Shown piece by piece: positions 6,373 through 13,963 of a stretch of DNA of 14,254 nucleotides. Numbering within the stretch: the stretch's first letter is position 1; each line of letters opens with the position of its first letter. The notes under the pieces were generated by a model. The model had not been told where the DNA came from. It made no database searches and was given only the letters and a program-made list of their open reading frames with translations. A program made the translations under genes and the position numbers. This DNA is from an uncultured Campylobacter sp. (GTDB lineage: Bacteria; Campylobacterota; Campylobacteria; Campylobacterales; Campylobacteraceae): contig NZ_CALIBF010000108.1 of assembly GCF_938045465.1 (NCBI RefSeq), forward strand, positions 1 to 14,254, in the 5' to 3' direction.

Positions 6373-8279
6373 AGCGATCCGTCGCTGCTGCTTTCGCGGG
6401 GTTTAGGAAGCGGCGAAATTTTAGTGTAATACTCCTCCTTGCCGTTGTACGAGCTGCTAAAGACGCCGTCCGGAACCGTGAAATTTCGTTTAGTTTGCGG
6501 ATACTCTTTGAGGTAGTTTGCTAAAAAGCGCGCAAAGACTGGTGCTGCTGTGCGGCCGCCGCCCTCGACCTTTCGCATCGGTTTATAATCGTCGTTGCCA
6601 TACCAGATTATGATCTGCAAATCCGGCGTAAAGCCGCAAAACCATGCATCTATACTATCATTTGAGGTACCTGTTTTGCCCGCTATGTCGATGCCTTGCA
6701 CGCGCGCGCGAGTACCGGTGCCGCGCTGCACGATATTTTTTAGTAGCGTAGTCATCAGATATGCCTGCTCAGGGCGCAGCACGCGACGGCGCTCAGGCTC
6801 GATAAAGCGAGTTTTGCCGTCCTTATCGGTAATCGAAACGATAAATTTTGATTTTGCAGTAATCCCAAGCCCCGGGAACATCGAATACATCGTGGAGTAT
6901 TCAAGCGGCGAAATTCCGTAGCTGCCGATAGCCACTGACAGGGCGGGCGGGACGTTTTTAAAGCCGAACTCGCCCAGCTTTTTTACCGCGCGATCAACGC
7001 CGATAGATTGCATCAGATTGATCGAGGCAAGGTTGCGCGAGCGAGTTAAAGCTTCTTTGATCGTGATATAGCCGCTGTAAGTCTTGTCGTAATTTTTCGG
7101 CTTCCACGTTTTGTCGCTGCCGTCGTCGAATTCTCTAGCTATATCGGGCACCTCGGTCATCGTCGAGTAGCCCATATCAAGGGCGATTTGATAGACGAAA
7201 GGCTTGAAGCTGGAGCCGGTTTGGCGCTGGGATTGGCTGGCGCGATTAAAATTTGATTTCGTGTAATCCACGCCGCCTACTAAGGCTAAAATTTCGCCGT
7301 TTTGCGGATGCGTGACGACCATAGCGCCGTTTACGTTGCTTGCATTAGCGTCTTTGTTGCGCTTTAAAATTTCATTGTAGCCGAAAACTAATGCCTCTTG
7401 CGCCATCGCTTGCGCCTTTAGATCAAGACTCGTATCTATACGGTATCCGCCCGTGCGGACGTCCGGTAGAATTTTTTCGGCTTCTTTTATGATCTCATCT
7501 ACGGCATACGGCGCTGCGTTTTGCGTGAGCGTTTCATTATAAATCGTAGGCTGCTCGTTCATCGCAAGCTCATATTCGGTCTTATTTATCCAGCCGAGCT
7601 CATGCATCCTATAAATCACGTTATTGGCACGCGAAAGCGACAAATCCAGGTGCTTAGTAGGATCAAAGCTGCTAGGAGCTTTCGGTAAGCCCACTAAAAT
7701 CGCGATCTCTTTAAGGCTTAAATCTTGCAAATCTTTTTTGAAATATCCCAAAGCCGCCGTGCGGATGCCGTAATATCCGTGCCCAAAGTACACTTCGTTG
7801 AAGTAACGCTCTAGAATTTGTTCCTTGCTTAGGGCATTTTCTATCTTAAGCGATAGGATCGCTTCTTTGATCTTGCGATCAAGCTTCTTTTCGCTCGAAA
7901 GAACTAAATTTCGCGTGATCTGCTGCGTAATCGTGGAAGCCCCTTCGACGAATTTCATCGCTTTGACGTCTTTAATAATCGCCCTAAAAATCGCCTCGAC
8001 ATTCACGCCGCCGTGTTCGAAAAACGCCGTATCCTCGATAGCTACGAGCGCCTCGATCACGCGGCCTGGAATCTCGTCGAATTTTACGTAAATTCTATTT
8101 TGTTCATTGAAAACGTTGGCTATCAAATTGCCGTTGCGGTCATAAATTTTAGTCGTAAGCTCGGGATGATAATCTATGATCGAGTCCGATTCCAAGCGGA
8201 TTTGCGAGTAAAAATACAAAAAAATCCCGCCTGCGGCAAACGCACAAACCGTAATAAAACTAAATAAAACTCTTACCAT
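6369..8279 (-). CDS. pbpA: Class A penicillin-binding protein (PBP1A type)
   Basis: This bifunctional peptidoglycan synthase polymerises lipid II into glycan strands and cross-links stem peptides, anchored in the inner membrane with its domains in the periplasm. It has 636 residues. The signal anchor is at about 5-24. The glycosyltransferase domain (GT51, about 40-220) shows EDTAFFEHGG with catalytic E82, GASTITQQ (113-120) and ERYFNEVYFGHGYYGI (157-172). The transpeptidase domain (about 310-590) has SSFK with active-site S356, SRN at 414-416 and KTGTS at 535-539. Length is at the short end for PBP1A, with no extra C-terminal domain. Its ATG overlaps the maf stop by 7 bases and has GAGG five bases upstream, so translation is probably coupled. 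It is the last gene of the alaS operon. The symbol follows C. jejuni usage; mrcA or ponA would also be used. Confidence 0.95.
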   Translation of the reverse strand: MVRVLFSFITVCAFAAGGIFLYFYSQIRLESDSIIDYHPELTTKIYDRNGNLIANVFNEQNRIYVKFDEIPGRVIEALVAIEDTAFFEHGGVNVEAIFRAIIKDVKAMKFVEGASTITQQITRNLVLSSEKKLDRKIKEAILSLKIENALSKEQILERYFNEVYFGHGYYGIRTAALGYFKKDLQDLSLKEIAILVGLPKAPSSFDPTKHLDLSLSRANNVIYRMHELGWINKTEYELAMNEQPTIYNETLTQNAAPYAVDEIIKEAEKILPDVRTGGYRIDTSLDLKAQAMAQEALVFGYNEILKRNKDANASNVNGAMVVTHPQNGEILALVGGVDYTKSNFNRASQSQRQTGSSFKPFVYQIALDMGYSTMTEVPDIAREFDDGSDKTWKPKNYDKTYSGYITIKEALTRSRNLASINLMQSIGVDRAVKKLGEFGFKNVPPALSVAIGSYGISPLEYSTMYSMFPGLGITAKSKFIVSITDKDGKTRFIEPERRRVLRPEQAYLMTTLLKNIVQRGTGTRARVQGIDIAGKTGTSNDSIDAWFCGFTPDLQIIIWYGNDDYKPMRKVEGGGRTAAPVFARFLANYLKEYPQTKRNFTVPDGVFSSSYNGKEEYYTKISPLPKPRESSSDGSL

Positions 8280-8818
8280 ACAAACCTCTTTAAAATTTCC
8301 AGATCAAGCCCCATCGCCGTGAATTTTGACCCACGCGAGCTTTTAATATATTTTTCGTTAAAGCCTTCGATACTCATCGCACCCGCCTTGCCGCGCCAAT
8401 CGCCGCTAGCGATATAGTCTTTCAAATCCGCTTCATTAAATTCCGCAAATTCAAAGCTTGCGACGCTAAGTGCCGAAAGCTCTAGCGCCTTACTGCAAAA
8501 AATCATCGCAGTATAAACGGCGCAGCTAGCACCGCTTTGAGCCCGCAGCATCCTTAACGCGTCCGCTTCATCCCGCGCCTTGCCTAAAATTTTGCCGCCG
8601 GCAAGCACGGAGCTATCGGCAAACAGCACTCTATCATAATTTTTATAAATTTTAAAAAACTGTGCCTTCTTGGCCGAGACAACGCGATAAGCATAGGTGC
8701 GTGCATCGTCCTTACTAATGCCGCTTTCGTCGAAATTAAAAGGAATTTGCGTAAATTCTACGCCGTTATCCTTTAGAATTTGCGCTCTAGTAGGCGAGCT
8801 GGAAGCTAAATAGATCAT
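8273..8818 (-). CDS. maf: Maf family nucleotide pyrophosphatase
   Basis: Maf proteins hydrolyse non-canonical or modified nucleoside triphosphates to monophosphates in the cytosol, and some arrest septum formation when overproduced. The 181 residues carry the family signatures: LASSSPTR at 4-11 (substrate loop, R11), FADSSV at 66-71 with catalytic-type D68, GKILGKARDEADALRML at 75-91, and WRGKAGAMSIEG at 141-152. The usual ADT at the catalytic site reads ADS here, and the C-terminal MGLPL motif reads MGLDL. I chose ATG at 8818 because MIYLASSSPTR is the canonical N-terminus; the frame is open 12 codons further upstream but that would overlap the previous gene. The ATG shares its A with the preceding TGA stop (TGATG). 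Subclass (YhdE or YceF type) cannot be decided by eye. Confidence 0.93.
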   Translation of the reverse strand: MIYLASSSPTRAQILKDNGVEFTQIPFNFDESGISKDDARTYAYRVVSAKKAQFFKIYKNYDRVLFADSSVLAGGKILGKARDEADALRMLRAQSGASCAVYTAMIFCSKALELSALSVASFEFAEFNEADLKDYIASGDWRGKAGAMSIEGFNEKYIKSSRGSKFTAMGLDLEILKRFVW

Positions 8819-9327
8819 CAAAACTCGCCCACCGTCACGCCTAGATAAACGCAAATCAGCGTAACTACGATATTTAACGGGATGAAATATTTAACAACGA
8901 TGATTAAATGCTCATTCGCCTCAAGCTCATCGCCCGCATCCAAAGCTCGCTTCAAAGATGAAATTTTATAATGCATGTAGATAAAATTTAGTAGTATAAA
9001 GCCGGCGCCAGCCCACAGCGTGGCAATCGCACCTTTTACCATAGGATCTGAAAATTTAAAACTTCCGCCGTCCGCAAGAAAAAATCCACTTACGCAAACG
9101 ATCACCAAAAATAGTGCAAAGAACTGCTCATAGCGTTTCATATATCGTAAAATTTCTGTAAATTTTACATCCTTCGCATCCGCTTGACTTTTACTGCTTA
9201 AATTCATAAAAATCCGCGCGATCAAAAATACGCAGATCTGCGCGCAGATCAAAAAAATCACGCTTAAAATGTGAATCAGAGGCAAAATTTGGGAGGCTTT
9301 GATGAAGCCGGCATCGATTTCGTTCAA
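8818..9327 (-). CDS. Hypothetical four-helix membrane protein between alaS and maf
   Basis: I do not recognise a family in these 169 residues. Helices lie at about 13-40, 69-87, 97-118 and 142-165, with a basic loop after helix 1 and a charged loop (ISSLKRALDAGDELEANEH) between helices 3 and 4. Histidines H19, H118 and H143 sit in or next to helices and could hold a haem or metal, but this is only a possibility. The start is TTG, supported by AAAGG six bases upstream and by a 4-base overlap (TTGA) with the alaS stop; the next Met is at about residue 41, after the first helix. The stop overlaps the maf ATG. The tight packing shows a real gene, probably translationally coupled to alaS and maf. 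Confidence 0.8.
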   Translation of the reverse strand: MNEIDAGFIKASQILPLIHILSVIFLICAQICVFLIARIFMNLSSKSQADAKDVKFTEILRYMKRYEQFFALFLVIVCVSGFFLADGGSFKFSDPMVKGAIATLWAGAGFILLNFIYMHYKISSLKRALDAGDELEANEHLIIVVKYFIPLNIVVTLICVYLGVTVGEF

Positions 9328-11867
9328 ATTTTACCTTTTGCGTAAGAGATCGCCTCTTTGATCGCTTCTTCGATTTTTAGCACGTCCTTGCCGCCCGCAG
9401 TCGCAAAATCATCGCGTCCACCGCCGCCGCCGCCTAAAATTTGCGCCGCTAGCTTAACCCACTCGCCAGCTTTGATCGGCGCGTTTTTAACGCCTGCCGC
9501 GATTGAAATTTTGCCGTCGGTGCCTACTTGCATCAGCATTATCGCCGCCTTTTCGTGGCTATTTTTAAACTCATCTATCATAGTTTTTATATCACCGCTT
9601 TCGACTGAGGCTACGCAAAGTTTGATATCGCCGACATTTAAAAATGCCAGTGCATGGGAACTGCTTGCATGCTTGATCTGATCTTTTAGCGATCTGATCT
9701 CATCTTTTAATTTCTCAATCGCGCGGAGAGGCTCAATCCCCTTTAGCTCCGCAGAAATTTCAGCAAGCTTAGCGCGATTTTGAAACGCCAAATTTAAAGC
9801 CGCGCGCGAACAAACTGCCTCGATACGCCTAACACCCGCACTTACGCCGCTTTCTTTAACTATAAAAAACGGTCCTATCTCGCTTAAATTACGCACGTGA
9901 ATTCCGCCGCAAAGCTCCTTACTAATCTCTCCGAAGCTCACAACGCGCACTTTTGAGCCGTATTTTTCGCCAAAAAGCGCGATTGCACCGCTGTTTTTAG
10001 CGTCATCTATATCCATAATCTCAGTTTTTGCCGCACAGCCCTTGCAAACGGCGTTATTTACAAATTCCTCGATTTTAGCTAGCTCCTCGTCGCTAAGTGC
10101 CTTAGGATGCGAGAAGTCAAATCTTAAGCGGTCCGCTTCAACCAAGCTTCCTGCTTGAGCGATATGAGCCCCTAGCACCGCGCGAAGCGCCGCGTGCAAA
10201 AGATGCGTCGCGCTGTGATGACGTGCAATCTGCTCACGCTCCTCAGAAACCTTGAGTCCGACGATATCGCCGATTTTCAGGTTACGATTAAGGCGCAAGT
10301 GGGATAAATTTAGCCCATAAAATTTCTGCGTATCAAACACATCGGCTATGGACTCCACTTCGCCACTATCGCCCGTCTGACCGCCGCTTTGTGCATAAAA
10401 CGGAGTGATATCAAACATCGCCCAACCGATATCGCCGGCTTTGAGCTCATCCACTTCCGCAAAATCCTCATTAAGCAGCGCTAAAACCTTGCTCGTGCGG
10501 CTAAGCTCTTCGTAACCGCTAAATTTATTCTCACCAAATTTCTCTAGCAGCGCCTTAAAATCGCCACGGACGTTTTTATCGCCACTGCCCTTCCATGCGG
10601 CTTTAGCTATCTGCCTTTGCTCGCTCATAAGCGCGTCAAATTTAGCCTCATCCACGCGCAAATTTTTCTCGCGCAGCATATCGGCGGTCAGATCGAGCGG
10701 AAAGCCGTAGGTATCGTATAGTTTAAACGCGATCTCGCCGCTAAAAATTTCTTTAGTGCGCGCAAGCTCCTCGTTAAAAAGCTCGATGCCGTTTGCCAAG
10801 GTGGCGAAAAACCGCTCCTCTTCGAGTTTGATCTGCTCCTTTACGGCTTGCTTTTTCTCATTCAGATAGGCGTAGTGCCCGCCCATCAGCTCGCATACTT
10901 TATCCACGAGGCGGTGCATAAATGGCTCTTTTATACCGAGCAGATAGCCGTGGCGCACGGCGCGGCGTAGAATTCTACGCAAAACATATCCTCTACCCTC
11001 GCGATTAAAATTTGTTCCCTGCGCTAGCAAAAACGTAACCGAGCGGATATGATCGGCGATGACGCGATAGCTTGCGCCGCTTTCATAAACGTAAGGTTTG
11101 CCGCAAAGCTTTGCAACCTCATCAATTAGCGGCATAAAAAGCGAGCTGTCGTAGTTGCTAAACTTGCCTTCTTTAATCGCCGTGACGCGCTCAAGGCCCA
11201 TGCCCGTGTCGATGCTAGGCTTTGGAAGCGGGCTAAGCTTGCCGTCTTTGCTGCGCTCATACTGCATGAAAACTAAATTCCAAATCTCCAAGAAGCGGTC
11301 GCCGTCGCCGCCCATATAATCCTCGGATGAGTGAAAATGCTCCTCACCCTGATCATAAAAAATTTCGCTGCACGGCCCACACGGTCCGGTATCGCCCATC
11401 GCCCAAAAGTTATCGTGATCGCCGAAGCGGTAGATGCGCTCCTGCGCTATGTGCTGCGCCCAGAACCCAAACGCCTCGTCGTCTTTCTCGTGCACGGTGA
11501 CGTAGAGTTTGTCTTTAGGAAGCTTTAAAATTTCGGTTACAAACTCCCACGCATAGGCGATCGCCTGCTCTTTGAAATACTCGCCGAAGCTGAAATTTCC
11601 AAGCATCTCAAAAAACGTATGGTGGCGCGCGGTGTAGCCGACGTTGTCTAGGTCGTTGTGCTTGCCGCCGGCGCGGATGCAGGTCTGACAGCTCGTGCGG
11701 ATAGGCGGCGTCGGACGCGGTACGGCTCCTGTAAATATGCTTTTAAAGGGCACCATGCCCGCATTGGTAAAAAGCAAACTATCATCATCTGGCACCAGCG
11801 GCGCGCTGGGGATAATCTGATGCCCCTTGCTTGCAAAGAAATTTAAATATTCGCTTCTAATATCCAT
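9324..11867 (-). CDS. alaS: Alanine--tRNA ligase
   Basis: AlaS charges tRNA-Ala with alanine using ATP and edits mischarged Ser or Gly, in the cytosol. The 847 residues cover the full bacterial enzyme. The class II catalytic domain (about 1-240) has FFEMLGNFSFGEYF at 85-98 and a GMGLERV motif 3 at 222-228. A tRNA-recognition part follows with the ILRRAVRHG helix near 299-307. The editing domain (about 480-690) has HHSATH with zinc ligands H551 and H555, and CGGIH with C653 and H657. The C-Ala domain ends the protein with the glycine run and RDDFATAGGKD at about 812-827. The (CCG)n stretch at 9420-9432 encodes that run. The ATG start has AGGA about seven bases upstream. It is the first gene of a four-gene overlapping operon and is divergent from the 11989-12861 gene. 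Confidence 0.98.
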   Translation of the reverse strand: MDIRSEYLNFFASKGHQIIPSAPLVPDDDSLLFTNAGMVPFKSIFTGAVPRPTPPIRTSCQTCIRAGGKHNDLDNVGYTARHHTFFEMLGNFSFGEYFKEQAIAYAWEFVTEILKLPKDKLYVTVHEKDDEAFGFWAQHIAQERIYRFGDHDNFWAMGDTGPCGPCSEIFYDQGEEHFHSSEDYMGGDGDRFLEIWNLVFMQYERSKDGKLSPLPKPSIDTGMGLERVTAIKEGKFSNYDSSLFMPLIDEVAKLCGKPYVYESGASYRVIADHIRSVTFLLAQGTNFNREGRGYVLRRILRRAVRHGYLLGIKEPFMHRLVDKVCELMGGHYAYLNEKKQAVKEQIKLEEERFFATLANGIELFNEELARTKEIFSGEIAFKLYDTYGFPLDLTADMLREKNLRVDEAKFDALMSEQRQIAKAAWKGSGDKNVRGDFKALLEKFGENKFSGYEELSRTSKVLALLNEDFAEVDELKAGDIGWAMFDITPFYAQSGGQTGDSGEVESIADVFDTQKFYGLNLSHLRLNRNLKIGDIVGLKVSEEREQIARHHSATHLLHAALRAVLGAHIAQAGSLVEADRLRFDFSHPKALSDEELAKIEEFVNNAVCKGCAAKTEIMDIDDAKNSGAIALFGEKYGSKVRVVSFGEISKELCGGIHVRNLSEIGPFFIVKESGVSAGVRRIEAVCSRAALNLAFQNRAKLAEISAELKGIEPLRAIEKLKDEIRSLKDQIKHASSSHALAFLNVGDIKLCVASVESGDIKTMIDEFKNSHEKAAIMLMQVGTDGKISIAAGVKNAPIKAGEWVKLAAQILGGGGGGRDDFATAGGKDVLKIEEAIKEAISYAKGKI

Positions 11868-11902
11868 GATTTGTCCTATTTCAAGTTAAATTTTAAAGGC
11901 GC

Positions 11903-11933
11903 ATTTTAGCTAAATTAGATTTTAAAAATTATA
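11903..11933 (-). promoter_or_regulatory. Predicted alaS operon promoter(s)
   Basis: Two -10 candidates lie on the minus strand: TATAAT at 11928-11933 (leader about 54 bases) and TAAAAT at 11903-11908 (leader about 29 bases). I cannot tell which is used, or whether both are. The TATAAT box is only about 20 bases from the plus-strand -10 box, so the two divergent promoters may compete for polymerase. Confidence 0.45.
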
Positions 11934-11952
11934 AATTTTAACCATTCTTAGT

Positions 11953-11958
11953 TATAAT
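11953..11958 (+). promoter_or_regulatory. Predicted -10 box of the oxidoreductase-hemH operon
   Basis: A perfect TATAAT lies in TTAGTTATAATGG, with transcription expected from about 11965. The leader before the preferred ATG at 11989 would be about 24 bases and includes TTTAGGG as ribosome binding site. Confidence 0.6.
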
Positions 11959-11988
11959 GGCGCGAAAGATTAAATTTAGGGCATGGCG

Positions 11989-12861
11989 ATGAAAAAAAAG
12001 ATAGCGATCATAGGCATGGGCGAGCTTGGTCAAAAGCACTTCAGCGAGCTAAGAAGGAGCGATTATTTCGAGCTTGTAGCGCTTTATCATAAGGGCAGCA
12101 GTGAAAATTTCGGCCCGCGCTATCCGATCTTTGATAATCTAACCGATCTTTTTAACGTCGCTAAGCCCGACGCCGTAGTCATCACGGCTCCCCCGCCATC
12201 GCATAAAGAGCTGATTTTAAAATGCCTGCCGTTTACCAAAAATATCTTTGTAGAATCTCCGCTCGCACAAAGCCTAGCCGAAGCCAGAGAGATAAACTAC
12301 GCAGTCACCACTAACGGCACGCGCCTAGCCGTAGGCTACTCCGACCGCTACAATCCAGTAATCGTATCCCTACTACGCGAGCTAGCCAAGGGGGATAAAA
12401 TTTTTTCGATGAGCTTCGTAAGCGGTTTTGCAAACGATGATAGAGCAGATATCGTCGCCAATGCCCTTTTTAGAGATATCGATCTTGTGCGGCTGCTTTC
12501 TCACAGCGAGATCGCCTGCATAGAACTTAGCAAAAATATCTCTAAAGAGCGCACTCTAGCCGCATGCGCGACGCTTCACACAAAAAACGGCTGCTATTGC
12601 ACGCTAATGCAGTCCAATCTCTATCCGATCAGGCGCCACGGTATCGAAATTTGCACCGACAGCGGCGTGTATTTTGGCGATCTAATCTCAATAACTCTTT
12701 TTAAAATTACGCCTGACGGGCGCGTAAATCTGCGCGTCGATCGCGATGACTTTTCGCTACGCCGCGAGCACGAAGCGTTTTGCGCGATGTGCGACAGCAG
12801 CACTAACGCAGGTCTTGCAAGCGTAGAGGATGCGATAAAAATCAGAGAAATCATCTCATGA
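11989..12861 (+). CDS. Gfo/Idh/MocA family protein, catalytic residues replaced
   Basis: This 290-residue protein has an N-terminal NAD(P)-binding Rossmann domain (KIAIIGMGELGQKHF, GxGxxG at 9-14) and a C-terminal alpha/beta domain, as in Gfo/Idh/MocA oxidoreductases, which act on sugars or related alcohols. The family shows a lysine in EKP; here the same place reads VESPLA (E89-S90-P91). The later D-xxx-HDIDL pattern reads N158-xxx-R162-DIDL. So the three residues equivalent to the catalytic Lys, Asp and His all appear changed, and the protein may bind a dinucleotide without dehydrogenating a substrate. Two ATGs are available; I prefer 11989 because TTTAGGG lies seven bases upstream, while for ATG 11983 it is one base away. 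The stop overlaps the hemH ATG (ATGA). A homologue next to hemH is present in C. jejuni as I recall, so the pairing is old. Confidence 0.88.
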   Translation: MKKKIAIIGMGELGQKHFSELRRSDYFELVALYHKGSSENFGPRYPIFDNLTDLFNVAKPDAVVITAPPPSHKELILKCLPFTKNIFVESPLAQSLAEAREINYAVTTNGTRLAVGYSDRYNPVIVSLLRELAKGDKIFSMSFVSGFANDDRADIVANALFRDIDLVRLLSHSEIACIELSKNISKERTLAACATLHTKNGCYCTLMQSNLYPIRRHGIEICTDSGVYFGDLISITLFKITPDGRVNLRVDRDDFSLRREHEAFCAMCDSSTNAGLASVEDAIKIREIIS

Positions 12862-13940
12862 AAAAAGCCCTAATTTTACTCAACATGGGCGGTCCGAACA
12901 ATCTGAGCGAGGTTGAAGTTTTTTTAAAAAATATGTTTAACGACCCCTTTATTTTGAGCGTTAAGAGCGATTTTTGGCGTAGTGTTTTAGCCGCACTCAT
13001 CGTAAGAAGTAGAGCGGCGGCGGCGCGCAGCAACTACGAAAAACTGGGCGGACGCTCGCCGATATGCTCCATCACCGAAGCGCTTTGCGAGCGGGTAAAT
13101 GAACTAGCGCGAGCAAAATTCGGCGCGGGTTTAAAATTTGAAAATGCGGCGAGTGTAAGCGCTGCAAATGAGCCGTCGCAAGACGTTTCATCGCAGAGCA
13201 AGCCGTCGCAAGAGGCACAGACACAAAACGAGGCGCCGCGGGATAAAAAACCGATAGACGAGCTAATTTGCGATTATGCGATGAATTACACGCCGCCCTT
13301 TGCGGAGGACGTGCTTAAAAAATACGCGGATTTTGACGAGATAATTTTGATGCCTTTGTATCCGCACTTCTCAAAAACGACGGTGCAATCGAGCCTGTGT
13401 TCCACCGAAGCCGCACTCAAACGGCTCGGGATAAAAAATTATAAGATAGTTGATATTTTCTACGATAGCGCCGTTTACAATGAAATTTTACTAAATTTAA
13501 TCGCAAGCTGCGTCGCAAAATTTAGCGCAGATGAAATTTCGCAAATTTCGCTCATATTTTCCGCGCATTCGCTGCCGGTAAAAATTATCACCGCGGGCGA
13601 TCCATACGAGGCGCAGGTAGAGGCGCACGTGGAGATTTTAAAAGATCTGCTGGCTGCGCGCGGGATTAAATTTAAAGAGATTATTTTGGCGTATCAATCG
13701 CGCCTGGGCCCCGTGAAGTGGCTAGAGCCTAATATCGCGGACGTTTTGCGAGATCTGCAGAGCAAAAAAGCGCTCATATTTCCGATCGCGTTTTGCGTGG
13801 ATAACTCCGAGACCGATTTTGAGCTGGATATTTTTTATAGGGCTAGTGCGCGCGAGCTGGGTTATGAATACTACGAAGTGTGCAAATGCCCGAACTCCCG
13901 CGAGGATTTTGCTAAATTTATACTCGCACAAGCGTTGTAA
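12858..13940 (+). CDS. hemH: Ferrochelatase with extra hydrophilic insert
   Basis: HemH inserts Fe(II) into a porphyrin, the final chelation step of haem synthesis. Visible motifs are LLNMGGPNNLSEVEVFL (7-23), YEKLGGRSPI (60-69), MPLYPHFSKTT (165-175), FSAHSLP (234-240, metal-handling H237), AYQSRLGPVKWLEP (278-291) and PIAFCVDNSETDFELD (309-324, with conserved E318). In the last motif the His often found before xET (DHxET) is N316; other ferrochelatases also vary here. The protein has 360 residues, against about 300-320 in typical bacterial enzymes. The excess is an Ala/Ser/Gln/Glu/Pro-rich insert at about 95-131, before AMNYTPPF, that looks disordered. The ATG overlaps the upstream stop by ATGA, so the two proteins are probably made in a coupled way. 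NorZ and other haem enzymes depend on this product. Confidence 0.95.
   Translation: MKKALILLNMGGPNNLSEVEVFLKNMFNDPFILSVKSDFWRSVLAALIVRSRAAAARSNYEKLGGRSPICSITEALCERVNELARAKFGAGLKFENAASVSAANEPSQDVSSQSKPSQEAQTQNEAPRDKKPIDELICDYAMNYTPPFAEDVLKKYADFDEIILMPLYPHFSKTTVQSSLCSTEAALKRLGIKNYKIVDIFYDSAVYNEILLNLIASCVAKFSADEISQISLIFSAHSLPVKIITAGDPYEAQVEAHVEILKDLLAARGIKFKEIILAYQSRLGPVKWLEPNIADVLRDLQSKKALIFPIAFCVDNSETDFELDIFYRASARELGYEYYEVCKCPNSREDFAKFILAQAL
13171..13213 (+). repeat. In-frame 30-bp repeat inside hemH
   Basis: AGCCGTCGCAAGA occurs exactly at 13171-13183 and again at 13201-13213, 30 bases (10 codons) apart, encoding PSQ twice within the hydrophilic insert. The rest of each 30-base unit has diverged. 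The insert probably grew by in-frame duplication. Confidence 0.6.
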
Positions 13941-13946
13941 ATTTAG

Positions 13947-13963
13947 AGATTAAAATTTAATCT
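13947..13963 (+). terminator. AT-rich hairpin after hemH
   Basis: AGATTAAAATTTAATCT is a perfect odd palindrome starting 7 bases after the hemH stop. On the plus strand it is followed by TTTAGTTTGTATTTTTT. It also covers the last codons and stop of the convergent minus-strand gene. The T run supports termination of hemH; the other direction lacks one. Confidence 0.45.

Noticed and set aside
6595..6921. Plus-strand frame of 108 codons inside the penicillin-binding-protein gene
   Set aside because: It is antisense to a conserved transpeptidase domain with clear KTG and other motifs, and shows no family features of its own.
8819..8854. Upstream extension of maf by 12 codons
   Set aside because: The extra residues are unlike any Maf N-terminus and overlap the preceding gene; MIYLASSSPTR at 8818 is the canonical start and gives a TGATG junction.
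9358..9681. Plus-strand frame of 107 codons opposite alaS, with a proline run
   Set aside because: It is the antisense of the conserved C-Ala domain; the prolines mirror the glycine run of AlaS.
11868..11988. Riboswitch or T-box leader before alaS
   Set aside because: The alaS leader would be at most about 55 bases and shows no specifier-loop or conserved structural elements, too short for a T-box.
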